Shown: piece by piece, positions 44,635 to 53,743 of the stretch
Numbering within the stretch: position 1 is the first letter of the stretch
Layout of the letters: each line of letters opens with the position of its first letter
NCBI GenBank assembly: GCA_017460885.1
Contig: JAFUAB010000016.1
Span: 1 to 64,000, forward strand
Direction: 5' to 3'
Length of the DNA: 64,000 bases
From: Lachnospiraceae bacterium
GTDB taxonomy: Bacteria > Bacillota > Clostridia > Lachnospirales > Lachnospiraceae
Made by a program: the position numbers and the translations under genes
Notes under the pieces: model-generated
The model's database searches: none
Seen by the model: the letters and a program-made list of their open reading frames with translations, nothing else
Told to the model about the DNA's origin: nothing

Positions 44635-45108
44635 CTATACAATGTCCGCCAGCTTGCACCCGGCCACGCTGATCAGATCCTCCGGCGAAAGCTCGATCTG
44701 ATGGCCGACCTTGCCGGCACTGACGAACATCCTGTCAAAGTCTGCTGCCGTCTCGTGCAAAAAGGTCGGAAACTGCTTTTTCATTCCGATGGGTGAGCAT
44801 CCCCCGTGAACGTATCCGGTCAGCGGCAACAGCTCCTTTTGTTTGATCATGCTGATCGCCTTTTCGCCCGCAGCCTTGGCTGCCTTCTTGAGGTCAAGCT
44901 CCGCGCCGACAGGCACGACGAACACGAAATAAGCACCCGACTTGCCCTGAGTCACCAGCGTCTTAAAGACCTTTTCGGCAGGTTCTCCAAGGATGCCCGC
45001 GATCTGCTCGCCGCTCATGGAAGCATCCGGCTCGTACGCATGACTCTCATATGCGATCTTTTTGCCGTCAAGCACGCGCATCACGTTTGTCTTTTCTTCT
45101 TTTTTCAT
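44635..45108 (-). CDS. ybaK: YbaK-type Cys-tRNA(Pro) deacylase
   Basis: 157 residues covering a full YbaK/EbsC domain: NVMRVLDGKKIAYESHAYEP, GEPAEKVFKTLVTQGKSG, the lysine of LDLKKAAKAAGEKAISM, and the active-site loop GYVHGGCSPIGMKKQFPTFL with GGCSPIG. These enzymes remove cysteine wrongly attached to tRNA(Pro). ATG 45108 has GGGGAG upstream; a longer frame to 45171 is not supported. It is monocistronic, between two stretches of gene remnants. Confidence 0.93.
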   Translation of the reverse strand: MKKEEKTNVMRVLDGKKIAYESHAYEPDASMSGEQIAGILGEPAEKVFKTLVTQGKSGAYFVFVVPVGAELDLKKAAKAAGEKAISMIKQKELLPLTGYVHGGCSPIGMKKQFPTFLHETAADFDRMFVSAGKVGHQIELSPEDLISVAGCKLADIV

Positions 45109-45705
45109 GATATTCTCCCCGAATCGCCCGATTCTCCCCCGCGACAGTGCGGCAGCAGCGAACCAATACATTCTATCAAAAAAATGTGACGGCGTTCAAT
45201 TCTCCCAGAATCAAACATCGGCCCTTGCCCACGCCACGTCCTTAGGGGAAACAGCTTTTGCGGTGCAGTGATAGCATGAGTCAAATCTGATGATAGTTCC
45301 ATTACGCAGAAATCTCCGTCAGAATTTCGCAAATAGCTCACGCCCTGGGATACGCAAACGTGGCTTATTTCCAAAAAGTTTTTTCAGGATCTTCACATTT
45401 ACACCCGAAGCATTCAGGGAAAGGCTGCAGAAGACTTCCGATGGTATTGCTTATGGGATAGCCTGTACGCATCGAAACCGGTCATGGACATCTGTGAGAG
45501 AAAACGGCTGGGATTATATCATACGACAACAAGTCAGGAAGTCTGCCCCGGCCGAGTTCACGTGTGCCATGATTTTTGCGTCCGTGGCCATAGGAGTCCT
45601 TTTCTAAGTCTTAAAAATATGCACAGATGCAGATTTTTAAGGTTAATTTCATGCATCTGTGCATATTTTACCGCCTGCCAAATCCTTCTTCGAGGAGTAA
45701 TCACC
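45109..45705. other. Gene-poor stretch with a long hairpin
   Basis: No convincing gene on either strand; the open frames here lack ribosome sites and family features. A long hairpin spans 45612-45670, with arms AATATGCACAGATGCA and TGCATCTGTGCATATT, and could end transcription. The stretch abuts the IS630 element and is probably decayed DNA. Confidence 0.5.
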
Positions 45706-45707
45706 TA

Positions 45708-47001
45708 GTACATCGAATAATTATTAACTGGCACATATCTCCTCGTTGGATTTGACACCAGCTTCGACTGCCTCAGCAACGCTGACTTCATCCATCTTGT
45801 ATGTCCAGTGATATACTACAGGCTCACGGTTAACTTCCTCGAAGTAGAGGTATATGCGCCGCTCTAATTCCTCCTTGGATTTAACCCGAATGCCCTTCAA
45901 CATCTGCTTGGTCATCTTACTGAAGAAGCTTTCTATCATGTTAAGCCATGAGCCATGCTTAGGTGTAAATACAAATACGAAACGCCCCTCTGGTCTTGTG
46001 GCAAGATAATTTCGAGTTTCCTTTGACTTATGCGCTGAATGATTGTCACAGACAATACGGATAACATCTCCCTCCGGATATCGGGCATCCAATTTCTTCA
46101 GGAGTTCAATGAAGTCGGAACTTTTGTGCGTTTCACTGACATATGGTATTGCTTCTCCTGTAAGTAGATCAAGACCAGCGAGGAGCGATAATGTTCCAAG
46201 GCGCTTGTACTCAGCATCACGCATCACGCAACCATTTTGTGGTGTGGGACGTAGGTCATCGCCTGTTGTTGCGATTGCCTGTATTCCAGGTTTTTCATCG
46301 CAAGATACGGTATGCACCATGGGTTCATCTTCTGGAATAATGATGTTCCCTTCTTCGTCGAACTGCATGCTAATCTGCTTATATACAAGCAACACATCGT
46401 GTTTTTTTGCTTCAAAATCAGGATCACGTTTTTCACAATAATACTTGATTTTGAAGGGCTTAATATCCGAACGCTTTAGGATTTTTTGAACCATAGGTTT
46501 TGTTATGGTCTTCAACCTCGGATATCCCGCACTCTCTGCATTCTTCTGTATATGCTGATGCAAGTTTTTCAGCGTCCAAAGCTCCTGTGAGTATCCAAGA
46601 TCTGCAGGTCTTTGGCAGGCAAGGTCGATAATCCATGCTACGGCATCGTCTGTGATTTCTACTGGACGACCTTTGCGCTGATCATCAAAAAGAGCGCTTT
46701 CGGTTCCACCGTCGTTGTACTTTTTGACACAGAGCTGGACTGTTGCGGGGCTAATATCATATATTTGCGCAATCGTTCGTATGGGCGTACCATTACTTCG
46801 GTCGAGCAGTATATGTGCTCTGATAACTACTTGCGCCTGTATGGTTCGTTGTTTTATCAGGGAGCGAAGATATTCATAATCTCCCTCTCGGAGGGTTAGG
46901 GATGTAGCTTTTCTAGGCATAATAGGTACCTCACTTTCTATCGGTAATCCTATTATATCATGCGAGAGGCATTTGTGCCAGTTATTTAATTAACGATGTA
47001 C
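45708..47001. mobile_element. IS630-family insertion sequence
   Basis: The element has terminal inverted repeats: the left end GTACATCGAATAATTATTAA and the right end, read inward, GTACATCGTTAATTAAATAA, both followed by CTGGCACA. A TA dinucleotide flanks each end (45706-45707 and 47002-47003), the target duplication typical of this family. It carries one transposase gene that looks intact, so it is probably a recent arrival. Confidence 0.9.
45724..46920 (-). CDS. IS630-family transposase
   Basis: 398 residues. The N-terminal half has two helix-turn-helix units (LLDRSNGTPIRTIAQIYDI and SPATVQLCVKKYNDGG). The C-terminal DDE domain shows D in HTVSCDEKPGIQ, D in VIRIVCDNHSAHKS and E in GSWLNMIESFFSKM. 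It cuts and joins the ends of its own element at TA sites. The frame is complete and no stop or shift is seen, so it may be active. Confidence 0.95.
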   Translation of the reverse strand: MPRKATSLTLREGDYEYLRSLIKQRTIQAQVVIRAHILLDRSNGTPIRTIAQIYDISPATVQLCVKKYNDGGTESALFDDQRKGRPVEITDDAVAWIIDLACQRPADLGYSQELWTLKNLHQHIQKNAESAGYPRLKTITKPMVQKILKRSDIKPFKIKYYCEKRDPDFEAKKHDVLLVYKQISMQFDEEGNIIIPEDEPMVHTVSCDEKPGIQAIATTGDDLRPTPQNGCVMRDAEYKRLGTLSLLAGLDLLTGEAIPYVSETHKSSDFIELLKKLDARYPEGDVIRIVCDNHSAHKSKETRNYLATRPEGRFVFVFTPKHGSWLNMIESFFSKMTKQMLKGIRVKSKEELERRIYLYFEEVNREPVVYHWTYKMDEVSVAEAVEAGVKSNEEICAS

Positions 47002-47058
47002 TAGTTTAAGCAATCCTGGTAACCTTACTCATAACCCTCATCATAACCGTTTGCTCCC

Positions 47059-47193
47059 TTACTCTCCCGGTCTCAAAACCCTTAACCGTATGATACCGGT
47101 ATCCTTATCACCTCTGATCACGGCATTGTACCAGACGCTGCTGTCCCGTCCAAGCGTTACGTTTCCGATTATATGACTGCCTTTTGCCTGCAT
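47059..47193 (-). pseudogene. N-terminal fragment of a gamma carbonic anhydrase-like hexapeptide protein
   Basis: 44 codons: AKGSHIIGNVTLGRDSSVWY, then NAVIRGDKD, the first left-handed beta-helix turns of the gamma carbonic anhydrase family (about 170 residues when whole). After RGDKD the sequence departs and stops. A ribosome site, AGGGAGAT, precedes the ATG. The zinc histidines lay in the lost part. Confidence 0.65.
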
Positions 47194-47229
47194 AAATATC
47201 TCCCTAAGATATGAACCAGTCTACTATTA

Positions 47230-47469
47230 TCAAGCTGCTGCATACAATGAAATCCTTTCCCGTTTTACCCTTTCTCTAAATTCCAAATCACTCCTCATAG
47301 CAGAGGTTTGCTCTAACGATCTAATGGTGATAAGATCAATGTTCTTTTTAAAGACATCCTCCAGTTCAGAATATAGTGCACCCAGCTTAATTAGACTGTT
47401 AAGTCCGCTTCCAGTGGTATCAACAAGAAAATCTAAGTCACTGGAAGATGTTGCATCTCCTACTATTAC
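47230..47469 (-). pseudogene. C-terminal fragment of a MNT-type nucleotidyltransferase
   Basis: 79 codons without a start. GDATSSSDLDFLVD is the nucleotidyltransferase metal-binding segment (GxxxxxSDxDxxV), here missing the preceding Gly-Ser helix. It is followed by ELEDVFKKNIDLITIRSLEQ and ends SLYAAA. An in-frame stop precedes it, so the N-terminus is lost. Such proteins pair with HEPN partners as toxin-antitoxin systems; no partner is seen here. Confidence 0.65.
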
Positions 47470-47717
47470 TCAAACTTTCCAGACCGCAAGGCGGTGTAAA
47501 TACTGATAAAGCCTACGCTTTTTAATATATTTTTGGTTATGCTTCTATAAATTTTTATTATAGTACAGCCCAAAAGCTTTATCTACAACAAATGCCATAT
47601 TAACGATTCCATTTCATTTATATATGTCCCATCAACTATCATACGCCTCACCATCCCTTGCAAAAATATATGGAGCCGAGATGATGTCACCCGGCCCTAT
47701 TTTATGTCCTGTTAATT
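47470..47717. other. AT-rich gap with possible gene remnant
   Basis: The minus strand just after the DUF6591 gene encodes GHKIGPGDIISAPYIFARDG before a stop (about 47640-47700), without any start codon. It may be a scrap of another gene; the rest holds nothing I can support. Confidence 0.35.
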
Positions 47718-48605
47718 CTACTGGGTAACCTGAAGCAGCTTTTTCTCTACTCTGTTTAATACGTCCAGGTAGTATTCATAGTCTGCCGTCGACATATTGC
47801 TCGTATCAAGATTATCGATCTTGGAGGCAAATTCCGTATACCTGTTCAGCATCTCCGTATAGTCTGAAAGCATGGATATTGCATTTGCAGGGTTCTCCGC
47901 ATACTTTTTCATAAAGTCACAGTAGTCGTTCATAAAGGATTCGTATTCATCAAGTGCTGCCTTTAGTTCCGGATCCACTCCGGTGGTAGAGGACAAGACT
48001 GTTTTTTTCGATGGATCGGCACCATTCTTTTCTCCGCCACCGAAAGATATCACCGAGGTCTCTGCAGAACCCCCCATAAGCTTGGCAGATTCAATTATCT
48101 TATCAAAATCAGCTAGCTTATTCTCTGTTGAATCAACAGTCTCGCACATTACCACGCAGTACACGTCTCCTGTATTTATGTCAAACGATGCCACAAGCAA
48201 ACCATTCAGATCCATGCCATCCTGATTAACGGTAAACCGGAATTCCTTTCCGGGGAAGCATGCAATCTGCATTTCTTTTACAAATGCTTCATCCTGCCCA
48301 TTAATATTATCAAGGCCTGCCTCAATCGCGTCAAACAGCATTCTATCCACTGCCGCATCCACTTGTGTCTGATTTGTCTGTAACAGAGCCTGATGTGATG
48401 CAATAGCAGTAGCCGTTTCTCCGTCATCATCATACATATTCCTGTAAATAAAATCTATAAATCCGCCCTGATCCTTCGATGTTTCAAAGGCGTATACCAG
48501 CATATCCCCCTCTTCATCATCCGGCTCCTGAAAATATCCGGGGATGGTGTATTGGATGTTTCCGATTTCAACCCGTTTTGCGAGGTAGTTTATGTTTGAC
48601 AGCAT
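47718..48605 (-). CDS. Protein with C-terminal DUF6591-like domain, probably N-terminally truncated
   Basis: 295 residues. The last 95, from GVDPELKAALDEYESFMNDY to the end, are helical and match DUF6591-type domains, which normally sit at the C-terminus of secreted lipoproteins. Residues 12-165 form a second domain (NIQYTIPGYFQEPDDEEGDM, CFPGKEFRFTVNQDGMDLNG). No signal peptide or lipobox is present. The first 11 residues look unrelated, the start has no ribosome site, and it overlaps the start of the kinase gene on the opposite strand by 14 bp. I infer that the true 5-prime end was lost at the junction near 48600. Confidence 0.65.
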   Translation of the reverse strand: MLSNINYLAKRVEIGNIQYTIPGYFQEPDDEEGDMLVYAFETSKDQGGFIDFIYRNMYDDDGETATAIASHQALLQTNQTQVDAAVDRMLFDAIEAGLDNINGQDEAFVKEMQIACFPGKEFRFTVNQDGMDLNGLLVASFDINTGDVYCVVMCETVDSTENKLADFDKIIESAKLMGGSAETSVISFGGGEKNGADPSKKTVLSSTTGVDPELKAALDEYESFMNDYCDFMKKYAENPANAISMLSDYTEMLNRYTEFASKIDNLDTSNMSTADYEYYLDVLNRVEKKLLQVTQ

Positions 48606-49302
48606 ATTGCCGGTTTCTTATTACAAAGAAATCGCAACTATCAATGAAGATCATAAGGTTTATATCGTTCAGCACGTTGAAACCTGTAAAATCTATGTAA
48701 AGAAGGTTCTTACGGTATACAATACGGCCGTTTTTGAACAATTATTCAGGCATCCGGTAATTCATACTCCACGAATCTACGCCATGTATGAAAAGGATGA
48801 CGTACTGACTGTAATAGAGGAATACGTCTCCGGGGAAACTCTGCAGGAAATCCTTGACATGGGCGTATCATTTTCCGAACCCGAAGTGATCGATTACGCG
48901 ATCAAGCTGTGCGATATACTTTCTGAACTGCACGGTCAGTCGCCGTCTATCATACACCGCGACGTCAAGCCCTCAAACATAATGCTTACCGAGGACTCCA
49001 GGATCATCCTGCTTGACTTAAACGCCGCAAGGATCAGTCAGGATGAAAAGGAACGCGACACCAGGCTACTTGGTACCGAGGGTTATGCGGCTCCCGAACA
49101 GTTTGGATTTGGGAATTCCACCTGTCAGACGGACATTTATGCAGTCGGAAATCTCATAAAAAATCTGCTGGACCCGGATTTCGGTCAGGCAAAGGTCTCT
49201 TCCAGGTTGCAGTCGGTGCTGGATAAGTGCCTGCAGATTAATCCAAGGGATCGTTTTGCATCAGCTGAACACCTAAAAAAATGCCTGTCAAAGTGCACAT
49301 AA
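48592..49302 (+). CDS. Small soluble Ser/Thr protein kinase
   Basis: 236 residues, a compact Hanks-type kinase with no membrane or sensor domain. The catalytic loop IIHRDVKPSNIML is canonical. The DFG position reads DLNAAR, keeping the metal-binding Asp but not Phe-Gly. GTEGYAAPEQFG is the activation-segment end. The ATP Lys is probably in KIYVKKVLT; the glycine-rich loop is weak. The length is about 30 residues shorter than usual, mainly at the N-terminus. ATG 48592 has GAGGT 7 bases upstream. It is divergent from and overlaps the DUF6591-type gene; a zinc-ribbon membrane protein lies downstream and could be a substrate. Confidence 0.85.
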   Translation: MFDSILPVSYYKEIATINEDHKVYIVQHVETCKIYVKKVLTVYNTAVFEQLFRHPVIHTPRIYAMYEKDDVLTVIEEYVSGETLQEILDMGVSFSEPEVIDYAIKLCDILSELHGQSPSIIHRDVKPSNIMLTEDSRIILLDLNAARISQDEKERDTRLLGTEGYAAPEQFGFGNSTCQTDIYAVGNLIKNLLDPDFGQAKVSSRLQSVLDKCLQINPRDRFASAEHLKKCLSKCT

Positions 49303-49335
49303 CATATTTAAGTACCCAGGATGGGACAGGGCGTG

Positions 49336-49415
49336 TTTAGAAATACATGGATGTATGTATGTAAAGCCTGCTTGGAAGTGCACGGATGCACTTCCAGGCT
49401 TCATGCATGGATGTA
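49336..49415. terminator. Long hairpin downstream of the kinase gene
   Basis: GAAATACAT...GTATG...AGCCTG..TTGGAAGTGCA faces TGCACTTCCAGGCT..GCAT..ATGTATTTC, a stem of roughly 35 bp with interruptions. It ends in ATTTCTTCG, so it may act as a terminator. TGCACTTCCA recalls the 24-bp repeat at 6018-6089. A second small hairpin, CCCACCGTACAGGTGGG, follows at about 49457-49473. Confidence 0.6.
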
Positions 49416-49494
49416 TTTCTTCGTCCAATTATATCAACCATCGCCACGAGATACCCCCACCGTACAGGTGGGAATTTACGAGGTTTCATAAAAA

Positions 49495-50433
49495 ATGCGG
49501 TTAATCAACTGTCCAAAATGTGGAATGAGATGTTCTGACCAGTGTCAGACATGTCCGGACTGCGGTTTTGATTTAGAGACATATTTTGAGATAAGCAAAT
49601 CAAAACAGAAAAAGCATATTGATAAGCAGACATTTATGTTTTTAGGCATTGCTGTAGTAGTTATTACAGCAATTGTTGCCACAGTCAGGATCAAAAAAGA
49701 TTTCGCTCATGAGTCCATAATTCAGAATGCCGCAATGGGAAGCAGCGAATCCTCCGAGGAAGCAGCAGAGACTGTTAATGATGATTCATTCCCCGAGCTC
49801 GGTCTAATCTCTCAGGATTTCAACGAATCACCCGCTGACGAATCCGCCGGCCATCAGCAAAAAGAAGCTGATGCTGATAAAGAAGCAAATAATGATTCCG
49901 TAGATGATTCAGAAGAAAAACCAGGGGAAGTCGATGTCTCCGGAGTATATACGGGAGATGATCACGAAGCTCTTGTTTTGGATACCGACGGCATGGCATA
50001 TTATTATTGCATTCAAAAACAATATACCGACCTGCAATGTCCATGGTACGTAGAAGATGATCGTGTTTACATCGCTCTGGCCAGGCTACATTGCACCATA
50101 TATGCCGACATAAACGCTGACGAACTGATTTTCAAGTCTGACCGCATTAATTGGAATCCTGAGGTATTTACAAAGGTTAACGTATCTCCGGAGGAGTATC
50201 TGACCAGAAAGCTTACGACATATGATCCAAAAGGTACTCTGAATATTGACGGCACCATCACATATCAAAATGAAGGTTTTCAGAATCTGCAGAGTTATGC
50301 AGTAACCGGATACTATGCGATTTTTTATAATAGCAAGGCCTCCAATATGAACATTATCGCAATAATGCAGAACGGAAGTCGGTCTATTGACAATTCAGAA
50401 GCCTTTAAGAGCATGCTGGATAATGCGTGGTAA
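49495..50433 (+). CDS. Zinc-ribbon membrane-anchored protein of unknown function
   Basis: 312 residues. The N-terminus is a zinc ribbon, CPKCGMRCSDQCQTCPDCG, in the cytoplasm, followed by one membrane helix, FMFLGIAVVVITAIVATVRI. Then come an acidic Ser/Glu/Asp linker and an outer beta-rich domain of about 165 residues (VDVSGVYTGDDHEALVLDTD to the end). Zinc-ribbon plus one helix plus outer domain is a common plan in clostridia for proteins encoded next to Ser/Thr kinases. GAGG lies 11 bases before the ATG. The outer domain is not recognised. Confidence 0.75.
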   Translation: MRLINCPKCGMRCSDQCQTCPDCGFDLETYFEISKSKQKKHIDKQTFMFLGIAVVVITAIVATVRIKKDFAHESIIQNAAMGSSESSEEAAETVNDDSFPELGLISQDFNESPADESAGHQQKEADADKEANNDSVDDSEEKPGEVDVSGVYTGDDHEALVLDTDGMAYYYCIQKQYTDLQCPWYVEDDRVYIALARLHCTIYADINADELIFKSDRINWNPEVFTKVNVSPEEYLTRKLTTYDPKGTLNIDGTITYQNEGFQNLQSYAVTGYYAIFYNSKASNMNIIAIMQNGSRSIDNSEAFKSMLDNAW

Positions 50434-50521
50434 GTTGCCCGCATCATAACTGAAACGGCGTCGTATCCTTATATATTTCATCATATCAGAATCCATTATC
50501 GGCATCCCTTTCCACTCTTAT

Positions 50522-50765
50522 TCAAGGGTGACAGTTTCCGCATGGATCGTAACCCAGCGCGATGATCTCTTCCCGGGACATATCCACGCCTGACGATTCT
50601 TTGCCTTCATCTTGCTCGGGCTACAACTCAAGCCTATTCTCCGTCTCCCTCCAGATAGGATGCAATCTCCTCATCCGTCATCGTTTAGTACCAGGTAGCC
50701 CCGGCTGCCACGGCAGTAACTGCCAGCAGTATGTTTCTTTTCAAATGGATTTTATTGTTATTCAT
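50522..50765 (-). pseudogene. Remnant of a secreted protein with C-terminal zinc-type motif
   Basis: The frame opens with a short signal-like peptide, MNNNKIHLKRNILLAVTAVA, then meets a stop after ATWY; the same frame continues TDEEIASYLEGDGE to a second stop. A shifted frame gives VDMSREEIIALGYDPCGNCH and stops. GYxPCxxC ends are typical of secreted nuclease-like proteins with an Ada-type zinc knuckle. The middle domain is gone. The rest of 50434-50812 holds nothing else. Confidence 0.6.
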
Positions 50766-50812
50766 TGAGCATAAGGCCGTTATCAGTAAAAATGTGTGCC
50801 TTACCTTTCATA

Positions 50813-51442
50813 TCAGAATCCGAGGTTATCATTCACCAGGATCACGTGTATCCTGTCGGCATGCCTGGAATATCTCGTGATCAGGAACTGACAGCAGATC
50901 GTGTCGGGTGACTTGCAGTCCATGCACGCGCCGGTCTTGGCACATGGAGTCGTCAGCCCGAAGCGCTGTGCGTTGATGGGCGCAGCCACGTTCCTTGCCC
51001 TCTTCATGGCACCGTCTACGTCATCACAGACCTTGTTCATGCCCACGATGAAGATCACCTTTTTCGGACCCTGGGCAATGGCGGACACGCGGTTGGAATT
51101 GCCGTCTATGTTGACCATCACGCCGTCATTCGTGATCGCGTTGGCGCTGGAGAGAAAGAAGTCCGCGTCATACGCAAGCAGCATCGCGGCCCTTTTGTCC
51201 TCGTACTCATCACGGTCTATGAAGTTGTAGTTGCCGTCCTTGAGTACCTTCACGAGGCCGATCTCATGCGCGCTCATGGCACCGCCCATGGTTACCGAGC
51301 TGCCCTCCGGGATCATGTCGAGCGCGATCTTGCACGCCTCCTCCCTGGTAGCCGCATAATAGCCGGTCATGTTCCTGCTCTTTAATCCGGCAATGACCTT
51401 CTGCGCCAGCAGTTCATTTCTCCTGGTAATGTTTTCGTTCAT
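50813..51442 (-). CDS. LUD-domain (LutC/DUF162-like) protein
   Basis: 209 residues, the whole length matching the LUD domain: NMTGYYAATREEACKIALDM, PEGSSVTMGGAMSAHEIGLV, DADFFLSSANAITNDGVMVN, GNSNRVSAIAQGPKKVIFIV, and VAAPINAQRFGLTTPCAKTG. Its end has a cysteine cluster (CAKTGACMDCKSPDTICC). LUD proteins relate to lactate utilisation subunit LutC and to the isomerase-type fold; stand-alone copies are common in clostridia and have no proven substrate. GGGGG precedes ATG 51442. It is monocistronic, downstream of the broken trp operon. Confidence 0.9.
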   Translation of the reverse strand: MNENITRRNELLAQKVIAGLKSRNMTGYYAATREEACKIALDMIPEGSSVTMGGAMSAHEIGLVKVLKDGNYNFIDRDEYEDKRAAMLLAYDADFFLSSANAITNDGVMVNIDGNSNRVSAIAQGPKKVIFIVGMNKVCDDVDGAMKRARNVAAPINAQRFGLTTPCAKTGACMDCKSPDTICCQFLITRYSRHADRIHVILVNDNLGF

Positions 51443-51509
51443 GTTAACCCCCTTTATTTACATAGTCTGACAGTCGTTTTTCAGCCGTTTCTGCCTTTCA
51501 TCAGTCATG

Positions 51510-51596
51510 TCACCCTTTCACCAGCTTCGAAAACTCGACCGCCTTCCCGACGTCTCCGTCGATCTTAAGCTTGCCGGTGGTGCATCTGCCGCTCAT
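51510..51596 (-). pseudogene. C-terminal fragment of an SCP2-like protein
   Basis: 28 codons reading MSGRCTTGKLKIDGDVGKAV, then EFSKLVKG and stop: the last strand and helix of an SCP2 sterol-carrier-type domain (GKLKIDGD is typical). The 5-prime part is gone and the fragment overlaps the end of trpF in another frame, so a deletion joined the two genes. Confidence 0.6.
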
Positions 51597-51885
51597 GCCC
51601 GATCGCGCCATCCGAGACATCCTCGTCTTCGTCTCCGTGAAGCTGTGCTATGTCTATGAAGTCCTCATTCATAATCAAAGCAACCCGTTCAGGTTCTTCA
51701 TTCACAAAAACGCCCACCGCTGTGATATCAGGCAAAAGCAGGCTCCTTAGCTTCCTTGCTCTGTCTGTCGTAACATATCTTTTGCTCTTAGGTGCGAACA
51801 CAAATCCAATATAGTCCGGCCTAAGCTCGTTAGCCGCCTCGATGTCACAGGTTCGTGACAGGCCGCAGAGTTTAATCCTGCTCAT
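51565..51885 (-). pseudogene. trpF: Truncated phosphoribosylanthranilate isomerase
   Basis: 106 codons; whole TrpF is about 200. The first 88 residues are normal: KLCGLSR with the general-base Cys 7, RPDYIGFVFAPKSKRYV, VGVFVNEEP and IAQLHGDED. After that the frame runs into foreign sequence (SDGAIGHERQ) and stops. The second half of the barrel, with the general-acid Asp and phosphate-binding loop, is missing, so it cannot be active. Its ATG overlaps the trpC stop (ATGA), showing it was once in a coupled trp operon. Confidence 0.85.
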
Positions 51886-52664
51886 ACATCACCCCTCAGT
51901 TCCGACAGTCTGGCCTTTTTGTCAGACGACCTCATCAGGGTTTCCCCGATCAGTACGGCATCCGCCCCGATCTCACGCAGCACCGACACATCTTCTGCGC
52001 TTTGTACCCCGCTTTCAGATACGAACAGCACATCCTCGGGTATCAGCGCCTTAAGTCTGCGGCTGTTATCCGTATCCACTGTAAAATCCCTGAGATTACG
52101 GTTATTCACTCCTATGATACGCGCCCCGGCGCTAACCGCCATGCGAACCTCATCCTCATCATGAGCTTCGACAAGTGCCGAAAGTCCCAATTCGTCACAT
52201 ACCCGCAGGTACCTGCCGATCTCATCCTCGGTAAGTATCGAGCAGATGAGCAGCACCGCCGAGGCACCGAGGACCCCGGCCTCATATATCATATATTCAT
52301 CCACCGTAAAATCCTTACGAAGGCACGGTATTGACACACTTTCCGCGATCTCCCTCAGGTATTCGTCGCTTCCCATGAACCATTTCGGTTCCGTCAGCAC
52401 GGAAATGCAGTCAGCGCCTGCCGTCTCATATTCTCTCGCGATCTGCAGATAAGGAAAATCGGGAGCGATCAGCCCCTTGGACGGAGAGGCCTTTTTGCAT
52501 TCGCATATAAATGAGATGCCGGGACCATGCAACGCCTTTTCAAAGGAAAAGTCTTTTTTGGGCATGTTCAGCGCGCGCTGCCGGATCTCCTCCGTCGGGG
52601 TTTTCTCTTTGGCGGCCGCAACTCTCTCCCTAGCATGCTCCGACAGGCGGTCAAGTATCGTCAT
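51882..52664 (-). CDS. trpC: Indole-3-glycerol phosphate synthase
   Basis: 260 residues, full length. Signatures: [15 protein letters not shown] with the catalytic Lys, [65 protein letters not shown], and [15 protein letters not shown]. It converts CdRP to indole-3-glycerol phosphate in tryptophan synthesis. It overlaps trpD by four bases upstream and trpF by four downstream. It appears intact although the next gene is broken. Confidence 0.97.
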   Translation of the reverse strand: MTILDRLSEHARERVAAAKEKTPTEEIRQRALNMPKKDFSFEKALHGPGISFICECKKASPSKGLIAPDFPYLQIAREYETAGADCISVLTEPKWFMGSDEYLREIAESVSIPCLRKDFTVDEYMIYEAGVLGASAVLLICSILTEDEIGRYLRVCDELGLSALVEAHDEDEVRMAVSAGARIIGVNNRNLRDFTVDTDNSRRLKALIPEDVLFVSESGVQSAEDVSVLREIGADAVLIGETLMRSSDKKARLSELRGDV

Positions 52665-53692
52665 GATCCTGCCTCCGGACGGTTGCTTACCTCTATCAGT
52701 TTCTGCAGCGTCTCATATGCCCTGCCGGAGTCGATCAGCTCGGCAGCAAGCGTGATCCCATCCTTCATGCTCTCAGCCTTTCCACCAATGTATAGCGATG
52801 CTCCGGCATTCATCAGCACGGCATCTCTCATCGGTCCGGTCTTTCCCTTAAGGATATCGGTCGTGATACCGGCATTCTCCACGGGAGTGCCGCCCTTAAG
52901 CTCGTCTTTTGTACAACGCTTAAATCCAAAATCCTCCGGAGTGATGACAAAGGATCTGTACCATCTGTCACGTATCTCACATATCTTAGTAGGTGCGCTC
53001 ATAGATATCTCATCAAGCTTATCCATGCCATATACCACCATTCCGCGTCTGACTCCCAGACTAACCAGAACCCGGGCAAGGGGTTCTACAAGATAATCAT
53101 CATACACTCCGAGAAGCTGCATGGACGGCATACCGGGGTTGGTAAGCGGACCAAGAATATTGAATACAGTACGGAATCCAAGCTCCTTGCGGATGGGACC
53201 GACATATTTCATCGAAGCATGATACTTCTGGGCAAAGAAGAAGCACATTCCGACTTCATTAAGAAGCTCGATGCACCTGTCCGGACTCTGCTGGATGTTA
53301 ACACCCAGGGCTTCCAGACAGTCTGCCGTGCCGCACTGTGATGATGCGGCTCTGTTGCCGTGCTTCGCAACCTTCATACCGCCTGCTGCCGCTACCAGTG
53401 CAGATGTCGTCGAGATATTGAAGCTGTGGGCATTGTCTCCGCCCGTGCCCACGATCTCAAACAGCTCCATATCCGTTTCCACCCTGGTCGCATGCGCCCT
53501 CATGGCAGCAGCACATCCGGCTATCTCATCGGTGGTCTCCGCCCTCGCGCTTTTTGTGGACAGTGCAGCCAGAAATGCAGCGTTTTGCGTAGGTGACGTC
53601 TCGCCGCTCATGATCTCGTTCATGACGGCGTAGGCCTCATCATAAGTTAAATCCCCCTTGTTCACGATCTTTACGATTGCTTCCTTGATCAT
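52661..53692 (-). CDS. trpD: Anthranilate phosphoribosyltransferase
   Basis: 343 residues, full length. Signatures: [20 protein letters not shown] binds [44 protein letters not shown] and [17 protein letters not shown]. It joins anthranilate to PRPP. The ATG at 53692 has GGAGGGGG upstream; the open frame extending to 53809 only runs into the T-box leader. First gene of the remaining operon, directly behind the T-box. trpE, trpG, trpB and trpA are not in the window. Confidence 0.97.
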   Translation of the reverse strand: MIKEAIVKIVNKGDLTYDEAYAVMNEIMSGETSPTQNAAFLAALSTKSARAETTDEIAGCAAAMRAHATRVETDMELFEIVGTGGDNAHSFNISTTSALVAAAGGMKVAKHGNRAASSQCGTADCLEALGVNIQQSPDRCIELLNEVGMCFFFAQKYHASMKYVGPIRKELGFRTVFNILGPLTNPGMPSMQLLGVYDDYLVEPLARVLVSLGVRRGMVVYGMDKLDEISMSAPTKICEIRDRWYRSFVITPEDFGFKRCTKDELKGGTPVENAGITTDILKGKTGPMRDAVLMNAGASLYIGGKAESMKDGITLAAELIDSGRAYETLQKLIEVSNRPEAGS

Positions 53693-53743
53693 ACTTTTCC
53701 CCCTCCAAAATGCTGATGAAAATGCGTTTTCTGTCAAAGGAGC

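Noticed and set aside
45105-45374. 89-aa ORF between ybaK and the IS element
   Set aside because: No ribosome site, odd composition and overlap with the ybaK start; nothing resembling a family.
49440-49494. End of an IS200/IS605-type element at the CCCACC/GGTGGG hairpin
   Set aside because: A hairpin and a GAATTTACGAGG-like sequence are present, but no TnpA or TnpB remnant or second end is visible.
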